Origin: Kryptolebias marmoratus
Lineage: Eukaryota > Chordata > Actinopteri > Cyprinodontiformes > Rivulidae
Assembly: GCF_001649575.2 (NCBI RefSeq)
Contig: NC_051450.1
Location: forward strand, 18,051,818 to 18,115,817
DNA length: 64,000 nucleotides
Direction of reading: 5' to 3'
The notes below the pieces were generated by a model, which was not told the origin of the DNA, made no database searches, and was given only the letters and a program-made list of their open reading frames with translations. This document shows, piece after piece, positions 1 to 11,024 of the stretch. Position 1 is the stretch's first letter; each line of letters opens with the position of its first letter. The translations under genes were made by a program, and so were the position numbers.

Positions 1-82
1 TTATGCCGGTCATAAGTTAATATCTGTGTGGTCATTTTGTTGTGGCGTTATTCAAGATTTTAAAATCTGCTGTCCTTCTCAG

Positions 83-188
83 TCATGTAGAGTACATGAA
101 GGATGGACTGAAGCACATGAGACTGAAGTTTTACATCGAGGGCTTGGAGCCAGGCCTGAAGGGAATCGTACATTCAGAGTCAAAGGAG
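83..188 (+). CDS. timm21: timm21 penultimate coding exon (Tim21, TIM23 complex)
   Basis: This exon encodes part of the intermembrane-space domain of Tim21, an inner-membrane subunit of the mitochondrial TIM23 presequence translocase that also helps pass subunits to respiratory-chain assembly. The frame reads HVEYMKDGLKHMRLKFYIEG and continues to a KE at the donor. This matches, from memory of the family, the C-terminal core of vertebrate TIMM21 (VEYVKDGLKH, KFYIEG, EPG). The acceptor is a pyrimidine tract ending in AG at 81-82, and the donor GT is at 189. The exon enters in phase 2 and leaves in phase 0, which joins exactly with the next exon. The N-terminal presequence, transmembrane exon and promoter lie upstream of the window, so the gene is partial here. 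Identification is by motif recognition without a database search. Confidence 0.88.
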
Positions 189-352
189 GTTTGCTCTTTT
201 CTGATCCAAACAGCATTAAAGAAACGTGACACATCTATATCCTAGTATACAGCAAATCTAAGTGATTGCTCACAAAAAAACTGAGATTACTTGCAAAGAG
301 GAAAGGACAAAAAAAAAAGTTATTAATTTTCTGTTCTGTTGTTTCTTTACAG

Positions 353-445
353 AACCCTGAAACTGGAAAATATGAGTTTCGTTATATATTTGTGGACGTA
401 GACACCTATCCCAGACAGACCATTATTATTGAAGACAACAGATGA
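353..445 (+). CDS. timm21: timm21 last coding exon with stop
   Basis: The final coding exon of Tim21 has 30 codons plus a TGA at 443-445. It starts after a polypyrimidine tract and AG at 351-352, in phase 0 as the preceding exon requires. The frame gives NPETGKYEFRYIFVDVDTYP and ends RQTIIIEDNR. The FRYIFV core and the IIIEDNR tail are characteristic of vertebrate Tim21. The mammalian protein has a few extra acidic residues after EDNR as I recall it; here the stop follows directly, a small C-terminal shortening. The 164-bp intron between the two exons is compact, as is common in teleosts. Confidence 0.9.
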   Translation, partial: NPETGKYEFRYIFVDVDTYPRQTIIIEDNR

Positions 446-700
446 GTGCTGCCAGAATTAACACTTTTAAAAGGAAAATAATATCTAGCTGAAATTTAAA
501 CTTTGTTTTTATTAAATCCAAACAGCTGTGGTTAATTTAAAGAATCTAACACGGCAAAGTAGTGTTTAACATGCTCAACAGTCTCTGCCACTTCTTTCAG
601 TGGATTATTTGACACTTGTGTGCTAATATTTGATGTTATACAAATGTGCTGTAAAGGGTTTTTTGTAATTATAATAAAAATGTGATTTTTATGTCTTATG
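446..700 (+). promoter_or_regulatory. timm21: timm21 3' UTR with poly(A) signal
   Basis: AT-rich sequence after the timm21 stop. A canonical AATAAA lies at 673-678, about 230 bases past the stop, with a T-rich stretch downstream (679-690). This is the best candidate for the mRNA end. Confidence 0.6.
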
Positions 701-2600
701 CTCAGGAACAAACCTACAACAAAAAAAAAACAACTTCAGTGTTTTCCTTTTTTTCTGAAAGTCTTTCCTTCAAACTTTTATTGATCCTTCTGCTTTACAG
801 AATTTGATTTTCATGATTCTGTAATTTCAATAAGCTTTGTCATTTTAGAAACTTGTTACAGAATTATCAGAAACTATTAGGTTCTTCCAATATTACTTTA
901 GGCTTTTATTCTAACGCAGACAGTAGTTTTCCAGACTGACCACAAGATGGGGGCAAAGAGTTAAATCCAAAATTTCTTCAATGTTTTTTTATTTAACTTT
1001 TTTTGTTTCTCCATTCTCATTCAAAAATAGGTTATTTTGTTTTGAATGTTTTTTTAAATCTAAAACTAACAAACCAGCTTTTTATTTCAACATAAAATCT
1101 GATTAAATTCAAGTATTATTATTTATAAACTATTGTTTACAGAAAATAAAAGATTGGTCATGTGCACCAAAGTGCTTATGTTATTGCCAAAATATCTTTT
1201 TCTTCTCTTTAAAAATCTTATGTCAGTGGAATTAACTTTGTTTGCGTTTCCAATTGTTATATTCAGACTATTTTTACAGAAAATACTGCTAGCAACAACC
1301 TGAAAATACAGTATGTTATGTATTTTCTATTGTTTTTTTGTTTTTTTTAATTGCTGCTGTTTTCTAATCCAGTTTTAATGTCATGATTTACCGAACTAGA
1401 AACCAGAAAATAAAAACTTAATTAATATTCAATAAGAAGAAGAACAGGTGTTTTTTATTTAGATCATTCATATTTTTGTATTTTGTTGTTTCTTAGCTAT
1501 AATTTAAAGCTGTAATCCTTGACAGTTTAATTGTATTTTTTTTATTTTAGTTTATAAAGTATGATTAAAATTTCCCTAATACACAAGAATGATTATTGAC
1601 CAACACTGTTTGTATAATACTTATAAGGCTTTAAAATAAAATTTTCCCACTTTTTTTCCTAATTGAGTTCTGCAACGTTCAAGGACCCTCAGAAATATTG
1701 GAATTCGTAATGTGTTTCATCTTAAATACAATTTTTATTATAGTAAGTTAGTTATAGTAAGTCTTACAGAGCCCCGTTAAGGCCATGTTGGAAAAAAGTA
1801 ATAGTTTATTTAATGTATAGTTACCTCGCCATAATTATGTTGTTTCTGTGTTAGTTTACAAACAGAATATGAGATCAGACACATTAAGGAGCCAGTTACC
1901 CATGGAGAGATTCGTAGACTTATTTTGAGATTGGCCTTAAATATAAAGACATATATAAGGTTTGGCAAAAGGCCCGGAGTTCATTTGAGTAAGAGACATT
2001 TGAAAAGACTTTAATTCTTGGGGACACAGTTGTCTTTGCTCTTTATTTGCCAAAGTTAGGAGAGGGAAACAAAATATTTCAGCCGCCTGAAATAATCTGT
2101 TCCCCCTACATAAAATGGAAACAAATTAATTTACCTACAAGTCTTTTACTGTGTTTAATCCTTTCATCATCAACAATAAATCCTGTGATTTTGATAACAT
2201 TTGCTCATTATTTGCCAAAGTTAGGAGGGGGAAAAATATTTTGGGAACCTGTGTTTGTTGACTGACTTTTATTTGTCGGGCTTAAGAGACAAAATTTGAA
2301 AAAAGATCGATTCTCTTCGCATTTAAAATAACACAAAACAGCGTAAAAAGACCTCCACACAAGACCTCGTTTATTTATTTTATTTTGATAGCTGCCGATT
2401 AAACTGAAAGTTACAACATTGACATGATTATATGAGTAGTTTTTACCGAGAAATCGATCAGAAGCGCCGTGAAAATGGTCAGATCCGCCGGATCCACCTC
2501 TCTGGCTGCAATGCGCGCTCCCGACACAGGGGGGACAGATTTTCACGGGGGAACAGAATTTCGCACAAGACCGGAGCTCCAAAGATATCCTGAAAAAAAA
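700..2600. other. AT-rich intergenic spacer between timm21 and the PPPY gene
   Basis: No exon-like sequence was found. The stretch is T- and A-rich with several further AATAAA words. The only structure noted is a direct repeat: the 20-mer TTATTTGCCAAAGTTAGGAG occurs at 2043-2062 and again at 2208-2227, each copy followed by a G-rich run and an AATATTT-like tail. Composition changes sharply to GC- and CpG-rich near 2450. Confidence 0.6.
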
Positions 2601-2720
2601 AACGTGCAGGGCGTCGGCGCCTACGTGATGACGTCATGCGTCGCCTTAAAAGGGGCGGGATCAACAGCGCCCCGAATAATACAAGGATGTGGTCGGTCCA
2701 TCTGCGTTAGCTTCCACTCC
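2600..2720 (+). promoter_or_regulatory. CpG-rich promoter with CRE and GC box
   Basis: A GC-rich segment inside AT-rich flanks. It holds a perfect CRE palindrome TGACGTCA at 2629-2636 (CREB/ATF site), a TTAAAA at 2646-2651 in roughly TATA-like position, and a GC box GGGGCGGG at 2652-2659 (Sp1/KLF site). It lies just upstream of the probable first exon of the PPPY gene. The transcription start was not mapped; it is inferred to be near 2680-2750. Confidence 0.55.
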
Positions 2721-3020
2721 GTTTGACTAGTGAGCTCGTTACTTTAAAGCTAACGAGTTGCTCTTCCAGTTAATAGGTAATGACAGGTTGTAAACAGCAT
2801 AAAGTAGTATTTACAAAACGGGTCGCTGTTTCGCTCCTGTAGTTAGTGAATAGAACTGTTTTTGTTTTGGCCTGCGACGCGGTCTCTTCTTTTAGCTACA
2901 ACTAGCTCCAGTCTCTTCCTGACATCTGGAAATCCACTTATTTTGCCGTCTTCGAAAAGCGCGTACAGGAATGGCATGTCTCGTCAGCCAGCTCGGATGT
3001 TTGTTTTTGTCGCTTTAAAA
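2700..3020 (+). other. Probable noncoding first exon of the PPPY membrane-protein gene
   Basis: Follows the promoter and ends at a strong donor (AAAA then GTAAGT at 3021). It contains short upstream ATGs (2972 and 2977). The 2972 frame stops just before the donor; the 2977 frame stays open to the donor but leaves in phase 0. The next exons need phase 2 to read the transmembrane segment, so neither frame extends into the main protein. I therefore treat it as 5' UTR, possibly with upstream ORFs. The 5' boundary is a guess. Confidence 0.45.
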
Positions 3021-3327
3021 GTAAGTTCACGCTCCTGCTGCTGTGTTTGCTTTTAGCTAATCAGTAGCACATTTTGACGAGTGTGGGCTTGGTGCTAAAG
3101 TTGCTTTCTGTTTTCAAGTTGACAAGCTTGGGCTTGTCTGTGTGTGTGGGTTTTTTTTTTTTTAGATTTAGGCTTACTGTAGATGTGATGTAATGAGATC
3201 AGCTTTATCCCTTTTGTTGGTAACTCTTTAAAAATGTTACAGTCTGCAGGGAAACCTTTTTGTCAAGGAGGGAGGCAGTGATCTTCCAGTAATGAGACTC
3301 TCCTCTCAGTTATAAATATCTCACCAA

Positions 3328-3347
3328 ATGGAGCTCTACTGGTACAT
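3328..3347 (+). CDS. PPPY gene, coding exon 1 (start codon)
   Basis: A short coding piece, MELYWY plus two bases, in an exon that probably begins at 3243 or 3250 after an AG. The donor is AT|GTGAGT at 3348, a near-consensus site. It leaves in phase 2, exactly what exon 3601-3760 needs: the split codon AT+A gives Ile and continues a hydrophobic run. This phase match is the reason for choosing this start over the ATGs in the upstream exon. Confidence 0.65.
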
Positions 3348-6044
3348 GTGAGTACAACCTCCACACTAATTATGGTTTTTGGACATTGTTTGTAGAAAAG
3401 GGATGTTCTCTTGTCTGTGCAGAAGTTGTTTATATCCTCATTTCTTTATAGTTTAAATGTGCTGGACTGATAATGACTACAAAAAGTGCAAATACAAAAA
3501 GAATTATGAGACTTTTTTTTTTTGCTTTGCTTTTTTGTTTGTGCACCAGACTGTGGGAGTTATTGTATGTTTCTCTCTCCTTTTATCACCCCTGCCACAG
3601 AGTTGTGATCATCTTCATCATCGTAAAGATCTTCTTCTACGTGTGCTGGTACCGGTCGAGACAGAGGCAGCTGGCCGCGTACCTGAGCAACACGCGCAAC
3701 GCGCAGATCGTGATTGTCGGCGGACGGGCCTACCTTCATCAGATGTGTGAGAGACAAAGTGTAAGTTCACAGCCCCACGTGCTCCGTATACACCTTTTAG
3801 CACCACATCGGAGCCCCTTTTCGCCTTCAGGACTGCCTAATTCTTTGTGGCCTAGCTTCAACGAGATGTTGGAAACGTTCCTCGGAGATTCTGGTCCATG
3901 TTGACATGATGGCGTCACATAGTTGCTGCGGATTTGTCAGCTGCACATCCGTGACATGAATCTCACCGTTTCGCGTTCAAGGTTGGACGTGTTGTGCATT
4001 CAGAGATGGTGTTCTCTATGCTTTGGTTGGTGATTATTTGAGCTGCCGTTGCCTTTTTATCATCTCGATTCAGTCGGACCATTCTCCTCAACATCAACAC
4101 TTTAAACCTTTTATCTACAGAACTGCTGCTTTTCACTTTTTGTGACACGCTGAGCGAGGCCGCGGTTGTTGTGTCCCATTAAGCCCACAGGTGGTTTGTC
4201 TCTTTCCATTTTTCTGTTTGTTTGAAGCCTTTTAAGGAGATGTAGAAGTTCAGGTCATAGCTTTCACATTTTTGTGACTGAGTGACATTTCAGCTGCGTT
4301 TGTGGAAACTTTATTGTGCAGTGTTGTCATTAAGTACCCTAGATGGGAGTTGACTGATTTAGAGACAAGATATCCATCTCTTTATGACTAGTACCAGTTA
4401 CCTAAACTATTTTCTCGTGAGAAAAATCGAACCTTATAGGAGGAAAATGGGTAGTTTTTTATCTTATCTGTTTGAGTTTGTGATTACTTTAGATCCCGTT
4501 TTGGCTGCTCGTCAGAGCCTGTTAAAATTTAACAGCTTTATTGTTACACCAAACAAATGTTTACATCGTTAAAGATGGGTTTGACAAAATGTGGTCATAA
4601 CAAAGTAAAAAATAAAGGCTTAACTGAGATGATTTCATACTGAGAAATGAGAGAATTGTTGTTGTTTTGGTGAAACATTGACAATAACGCTTTGCTCAAT
4701 CTCATGCGATACAACGAGATATCACACTCAGAGTATGTTTGTTAGTCTCAGCTGCTACCACATCCAAATTTAGCTCAGTAAATGTAAAATTCACCAAATT
4801 ATAGCCATCTTTGTGTTTTCTAATGGCATTTGTGTTGAATAGAGTTAACTCCAGCTGTTAATCAGCTGTGGATGCACATCTGGTTATTACTTTCTGCAAG
4901 TTTTATTCAACTTTGTCCGGTTGTTCATGAGATATTTCGATAACAGACAAAGTTGAAGTAGTTAGGGGTCAAATTTTAAAGGAAGATCTTGTGCAATCTG
5001 TTAGTGCTCAGAATATGTGTTGGGGATCAGTCTCAGCTACTACCACACCAAATTTTAGGTCAATATTTGTAAATTTGACTGAACTGTAGACATTTTTCTG
5101 TGTTTTTCTTCTTTTTTTAAGGCCAGTTGGCTGTGGCAGCCATCTTGAAGTTAATCAGTTGTAGATGCACGTCTAATGATTAATTTGAACGAGTTTAATT
5201 ACAATTCGTCCAGCAATTTGACATGTTTTGCTAACAGACAAACTAGCATTAAGTAGAAAAATGTCAATTTTTTCTACAGTAGAGGATCGTGCATTTGGCT
5301 GCAGGGAAAATTAACATCACTTGTTTTTTCTCTGTAGTTTTTTAAGGACTTTTTAAAATTCTTTTTGATCATATGATCATTCGAATTATGTTTTTTGTCT
5401 TTGTTTTTTAAAAAAGGGGGCATATAAGGACTTCATTCTGATTTCAAAATGCAAGCTTCTGTTTTATTTTGAAAGGCCTTTTAAAGGCAGTTTTATTTCT
5501 GTAATGACTTGGGTGATCTGTCAAGAACAGTCCTCCTTGTTTGCTTGGGGTTTTATCTTCTCCAGCTTTGAAGTGGTTTTTGTTCCGCTTCCCAGAACCT
5601 TTCGATTTTATAGATTATCCAAAAAACTCTTCAAGCGCTTTTCATGATGCAAAACTTTCCCAAAAAAGAAAAGCCTGGGTTCTTTGGTTCTTTTGTTACG
5701 CCTCCCCAATTTATCGACTCATTTAGTAAAAGATGCCTTCTGAGAGATGATCCTTCAGCTTCGAAATCTCCTTTTTTATGCGTTTTTTTTTTTTTTTTTA
5801 ATCTGGGTAGTTGCATTTTAAACGGATGGGCGTTGATAATTTTAGCCTTGTTTGGAAAATTTGTTCTTCAGGAAATGCCCCATTTGTAAAAGGAAAATAA
5901 ATGATGCTGTCAAAGCGGCGCAGTGCCTCAGCTTCTAGCCTTGGATTTCCCCAGAGCATTTATAATATCCTGTGTCTTATCTGAACTGTTTGTCTGCTTT
6001 GAAAGAACAAACAGTCCAGTTGGGCAGTGCTGCTGCCTTATCAG

Positions 6045-6106
<62 letters not shown>

Positions 6107-9100
6107 ACTTATACTTACACACGTGTTTATATACATAACAGAGGCCCAGTTTGTTGGCCCACAATCCCTCTCACCTACCTGAACCTATCTTGTTTTGTTT
6201 GTTTGTTTTTTCGATCCCCAATCAAATGTTGTTGATTAGCTTTTTTTGTTTGCTTCCACTCCCTGCTACTTTCTCTGCTACATTCTCATACCTTTCTTTT
6301 CTATTATTATTATTATTATTATTTTGGCTAAGCATAGTCTTCTCCTGCCTCTCTTGCTGTCTCGGTTGCTCTTTGTTTGAATTGACAGTGCTCATCCATA
6401 ACTTCTTATTATGAAAGCAGTCTTGTTAAATGTAAAGAGAATTTAGATTTTGGGTCTTTGACCGCATTAGTTTGTGTGGACACATCTAGAAAACCTAAAC
6501 TTGTAAAAACAGACATGTTAGGAAGGCATCAGAAACTCTTAAAATGTCTCCGATGATCTTTTCTTCCCCTACCCCCACACACACACACACACACACACAC
6601 AGATCTCAGTCGATAAAGCCCTGCTATGACTGATCAGAACCACCATGTCTGGTTCTTATTATGTGGGTTGCATCATTCACCAACCTCCAGAAGAGTTTTC
6701 AAAATGGGAAAAATAACACTTGATTACATTTGTTTTATTTTTTTCCAACTTTCTCCTTTTTTAAGGATCTAAATTTGCATGTGGCATTCACTGTAAGAAG
6801 TCTGTTGCATTTTAACTTTCTTTTTTTTCTAGTCAAAGTTTAAATTTCATAATATGCCATAAAAAGACTGCTCACTCAAACCAGGCCCCTTGGTAGCATG
6901 TCTGTGTTTATACATATTTGACATGCTTCTGTTTAAGTTATTTTATTTTCCTTCCCCTCTGCAGCAAACGTCCGTCTGGCCCAGTTGGTATGGCGTCCAG
7001 GATGACGTGTCGATCGAGGAACCCGCCACGACTCTGCCACCAGCCGTTTCCTACACCCAGCTGGAAATGCCACCACCGTACGAGGCGGTCTCCGGAGGTA
7101 GCACACAATCAAAAAACCCAGCAACATATTTTGAATAATCTTTGTTTTGCTTCGTCACACAGCAGTAGATTGAAATGTGATTCAGGGAGCCTGAGTCATT
7201 ACTGTTTTCCCTCCTCCACTTGTAACCTGCTGCTCATGCCAGCTATCCGCACACTTGTTTCTAGTTGTAAGCTTTGGACATAAAAGGCAGTTCCTTCCTG
7301 ATTCCCAACTACCAGGAAATGAGTATGTCTGCACACCTGCTGTTTTTGTTTTGTCAACTTAGTTGTTGGTTATTGTTACTCCGCAGCGTTCGAGCCAGTA
7401 GCTGCTTGTACGTGTTGTCATTGTAGACATTGTAGACATTGTCATTGTCGCCGCAGATCACGGGAAAGTCCGCCTCGTTTCATGACAGAGCTCAGTGCGG
7501 TTGCTGCTCTGATGTAGTTTCAGTGTCTGTGAGGCAGAGTACAGGTTAACGGAGTTTCTGAGGAAGTAGCTTTCCCAGATATCATAACGAGGAAATGTAA
7601 AAACCTTGCGCTATATTCGGTCTAACTGTAGGGTAGCTGCTGCTGGTTGTGATTTATTACGGACATTATACACAGAGTTACGTTGTTTGTATTTTGCTTT
7701 GTAACAAAGTCAAAGTACACTGTGTCAGTACCTTAATCATAACCGAAACAATTGTTTTTCTTTGTGCTCCAGTCCCATGTCTACTCAGGATGTTTGTCAA
7801 ATTTCCTGCTACCAAATTAGTTTTAGTTTCCTGGTAAAATGGATTTATCAGCTCATTGTCTTTATTCCTTACTTCCACAGAATCCATTTGTCTTAGTACC
7901 ACATTTAAATATTATTGTCTCGATATTGCATTCAAAGCACTCTTAGGTGGTTTTCTTCTTATTATTATTTGGAAATAGCATTTACCTCAGATAACTAACT
8001 AAAGAGATTTCCCTCTTTCCGTCTCCTTAAAGGGCACTTGCCAGCGTCACCAGTTCGATCTTTGACTCGAGTTTCACAGCATCCAGTTTGCAAACTGTAA
8101 TAGACCTGAACTGCTTGCTTAGTCATACAGCAGGATGTGGTTATAGAGGGTGGAAATGGTGACATCTCAGCCTGAAAGTCATTTCATGCTGTGACCTCTT
8201 CCATTTTACTCACATCTAAAGTTTTTTTTTTTCCTTTCCAATCAGACACCACCTTGGTTTGCTGCTATGGAAATATTTTAATTGTACAAAATTATAAAAG
8301 ATGCTGTTAGTTTCTATCTTATCCATTCGTTTTGGTTCCTATTTGTATTTAAGAATCCTCACACAGAAATAAAGAGCAGGTGAACTGGAGGAAGACAAAA
8401 GTGATCCTGAGGACCGCAACAGTATTTAGGGGATTTCACTGCGGTAGAAGTTGATATTTTTATGTTGTTTTTTTTCCTCTTTATCTCCGAATCTGAGATG
8501 TGAAAGTAACAAGCTTTCAGTTTCACTGAACTGTGGGGATGTATTTACCATAAAATACACCGACTGCAGTTTTCATGGCCAAAACTGGCTTTTGACCTTT
8601 TGTATGCAGTTCTAATTTATGCAAATAATCTCTAAGAAGGAGAGATGTTGGGCAAGCTCAAAATGAAACCCTTCCAGTTCCTAACAACATTTATCAGAGT
8701 AATAAAAGCAAATATGTATGTTTATTCACTTACATGCCTAAAAGTGCACCACGTGACGTGACAAGCATTCTTTTTAAAATAAAACCTGAACTTCAAGATT
8801 TTCACGTTGAGCACATTCATTATACTTTTAGGGGGAATTTATTGTTGATAAAGCTGTTAGATTGTTATAACATTTATTTCATCAGTTAAAAATATTAGGT
8901 CGGCCAAATTTGTCAGTAATTATTAGATTTTTCTTTGAATATCTGCTGGGATCTTTATATTTCTTCATTTTCACTGGTCCAGTTGGATCAACATGGAGGG
9001 GGACACATGTACTATAATTTGACAGCAAAGCTGCGCTAACTCCTGACCGTAGCTTCCACGCTGCCATCCTTTCAAAATAAACTACAATGGCAGGCACAGA

Positions 9101-10182
9101 CTCTTGGAGATGTTTTATTTTGTCAGGGTGGTAGGTGGTCGGTGTTGTGTTGAAAAAGCAAAGTTAGAAAACAGCTGTGTGTGTCACTACCAGATGTTGG
9201 TGTTTTTGTTGTTTGTTTTTTTTTTTACTGTTGCGTCACCCCATTTTAACTAGACTTCAGTTTTTTTTTTCTTTTAAATAACTGCCTAAACTCCCTAAAC
9301 TTAGATGGCAACCAGTAAGGACAGAGATGTAACTGTAGATAGCTACATTTTTACTAGTTTGTATACAAATTACAACACATTGACTGACGGCAGGAAGCAT
9401 GCCAGTTGAAACAGAGCTGTCCAGTTCCTCAAGGTCACTGTGAAATGCACAGTTTTCAGAGCACATTTTGTTTTTTCCTGCCCAGCTGTAACACTGTTTC
9501 CAGCATGGCTCCGACTAAGGATGCTGGTGTGGGACAAACGGCCACATTAACCTCAATATGTTAAATCAGAGAGGACTTGTAACTGTACACACAGTTAATG
9601 ACAACGTGATAATCGTTTATTTACATTTGTCCCTCGCTTGGAAAATATAGCAGACCCATAAAGTAGACAAATTAGTCATCGATTAATTAATTAATTAATT
9701 AACTGAATTGGGCGCTTATTCAGGCAGCAGCTGGCGCCACAGGGGGAACTAACATTTATATTACAGAGAAGTAAACTGAGCAAAAACAGATTTTTGAGCA
9801 CCTGATCTGGCAGTCAGGCCAGGTAATTAACAGACTGCAGAGATGTTTGTTTTTATGCACAAAGATGCAGTTACATTAGAGTTTAAATAATTAAAGGTTA
9901 AACTTGGGATTTCTGTTTGTCAGAAAGCTGATGGCCTCTCCTTTCTTTTCAGAGGACGATCTGAAGCCCCCTCCCTACAGCGAGTGTGCCCAAAGCGATG
10001 AGGTCGGCGCTCCCCGTCCCCCACGCGACACGCCTCCCGTTTTCGAGGGAGGGAACTCCAATCGCATCGCCGACGCTCCTCCCCCGTACACACTGACTCC
10101 GCCGACGCTGGTGGGTCAACAAGGCGGGCCGGTCAGCCCAGTCGGCTCCGGCGAGTCTCTGCTGGAGAGCAGAGCCCCTTAA
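3328..10182 (+). CDS. Single-pass membrane protein with three PPPY motifs, 180 aa (four coding exons)
   Basis: Reconstructed as join(3328-3347, 3601-3760, 6965-7097, 9953-10182), with all splice phases agreeing and a TAA stop. Residues 1-6 are MELYWY, and a very hydrophobic segment (about residues 4-23) follows with no cleavable signal. It is followed at once by YRSRQRQ, so the positive-inside rule predicts N-terminus out and C-terminus in the cytosol. The tail (residues 26-180) is proline-rich and carries PPxY motifs at 96-99, 110-113 and 147-150, the ligand for WW domains of NEDD4-family ubiquitin ligases. The layout (short lumenal end, one membrane span, cytosolic PPPY repeats) is that of WBP1/VOPP1/PMEPA1-like adaptors, but the rest of the sequence is not one I can assign to any of them. 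A role in recruiting WW-domain ligases to a membrane is inference. The name is unknown; the gene model is moderately to highly secure. Confidence 0.75.
3601..3760 (+). CDS. PPPY gene, coding exon 2 (transmembrane segment)
   Basis: Encodes residues 7-60. The acceptor is CTGCCACAG at 3592-3600 and the donor GTAAGT starts at 3761. The exon has clearly higher GC and CpG than the surrounding intron, as expected of coding sequence. It begins VVIIFIIVKIFFYVCWYRSR (membrane span then basic stop-transfer) and continues with a juxtamembrane stretch containing QLAAYLSNTR and IVIVGGRAYL. Confidence 0.8.
4605..5300 (-). repeat. Subunit-repeat element, copy A (inverted)
   Basis: Two-plus diverged ~290-bp subunits in reverse orientation. 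They are recognised by recurrent words such as ACCACACCAAATTTTAG, the complement of AGCAAAATATCTCATGAAC and the complement of AAGATGGCTGCCACAGC. It lies within the intron, antisense to the PPPY gene. Confidence 0.65.
6045..6103. repeat. (AC)8 (AT)21 compound microsatellite
   Basis: Uninterrupted AC dinucleotides (6045-6060) run into about 43 bases of alternating AT. Such tracts are length-polymorphic and can extrude as cruciforms. Confidence 0.95.
6303..6323. repeat. (ATT)7 microsatellite
   Basis: Perfect trinucleotide run in the intron. Confidence 0.9.
6576..6601. repeat. (CA)13 microsatellite
   Basis: Perfect CA run following a short C-rich stretch in the intron. Confidence 0.93.
6965..7097 (+). 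CDS. PPPY gene, coding exon 3 (first PPPY motif)
   Basis: Encodes residues 61-104 plus one base. It is preceded by a pyrimidine-rich tract (TTTTCCTTCCCCTCTGCAG) ending at 6964 and followed by a GT donor at 7098. It contains VWPSWYGVQDD, an acidic/proline linker, and MPPPYEAVSG with PPxY at residues 96-99. It enters in phase 0 and leaves in phase 1, matching both neighbours. Confidence 0.82.
7098..9952 (+). other. Last intron of the PPPY gene
   Basis: A 2.86-kb AT-rich intron. It has a small 9-bp tandem repeat (CATTGTAGA twice, then partial copies) at 7419-7449 and an ATTA run near 9683-9702. I see no additional exon; ORFs here lack splice support or codon bias. Confidence 0.6.
9953..10182 (+). 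CDS. PPPY gene, last coding exon (second and third PPPY motifs)
   Basis: Encodes residues 105-180 with TAA at 10180-10182. The acceptor follows CTTTCTTTTCAG. It opens EDDLKPPPYSECAQ, with PPxY at residues 110-113, then has a proline-rich section and ADAPPPYTLTPP (PPxY at 147-150). It ends with a Ser/Gly/Glu-rich tail finishing LLESRAP. The exon is GC-rich against an AT-rich background, and third positions are mostly G or C. Confidence 0.87.
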
Positions 10183-11024
10183 AGCAGCCGCTGCTGATTC
10201 CAGTTTGCCTTTTTTTCCCCATGCACTGCCTTCCTACATGCAACCTCAGTGATTCTTGCCAGCCTTACTCTCATCCCACAAGAGCGAATGTTTGTTTTGA
10301 GTGGTTGTGTGCATTCTTGGGTTTTCAGAACCAGCTTGCTTCTCTGCTCCTATTAAAACGTGGTCATCTCATGAGTTTGGCAATAACAGATGACATCAGC
10401 AAGCCCTTGTGCCTCAGTCAGGACCACAGAACCTGCCTTCCAGAAAGGAGAAACACAAAAAGAGGATTTTTTTTTTAAATTATTATTATTATTGTGTTCA
10501 ATTTTATAAAGGTGTCTCCTCCATGGCTGCCTCTACCACAGAACTGCTTCTTAAAATGCGATTGGAGGAAATGAGTCGATGTTGGGCCGTTTCTGTTCTG
10601 ATTTTTGATTTTGAACGGGTTCCTCTAAACGCAGCATCAATTCTTGTGTAGACAATCTAATCCATTGTGAGCCGCCATGATTTGCACAGAATATGCAAAA
10701 CGCCTTCAAATGATCCACTCAGTGCAACACTACTGTGCTGCAGGACTGTCTGAATGCACTAATTCTTTGACATCTTTGCCCCATTTTTAGGATTTATGTT
10801 GTGGGGATTGTTAAGAGACAGTAATCCAGTGACTGTTAGATCTGGGAATGGGTTTGGGTCGGGACGAGCAGAGGAGGAAGAACAAGTTGACGAAATTTAA
10901 AAAAAAAAGGCCTTTTGTGGTTAAACATTTTTTCATCACTATAACTGATTCACTCTTTCTTTTCCTGCTCAACTTTTCCTGCTTTATTCCAGATCTAGTG
11001 AGGCAAAAAAAAAGCTCAAAAGAA

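Larger units (their letters stand above)
3761..6964 (+). other. Intron of the PPPY gene, with repeats
   Basis: A 3.2-kb intron. It contains an inverted copy of the subunit repeat (4605-5300), an (AC)(AT) microsatellite (6045-6103), an ATT run (6303-6323) and a CA run (6576-6601). No other exon-like segment was seen. Confidence 0.6.

Noticed and set aside
2862..3056. 64-codon frame in the GC-rich first exon
   Set aside because: It crosses the strong donor at 3021 and its frame does not match the next exons.
5928..6164. Frames with runs of Tyr-Ile across 6045-6103
   Set aside because: Translation of the AC/AT microsatellite.
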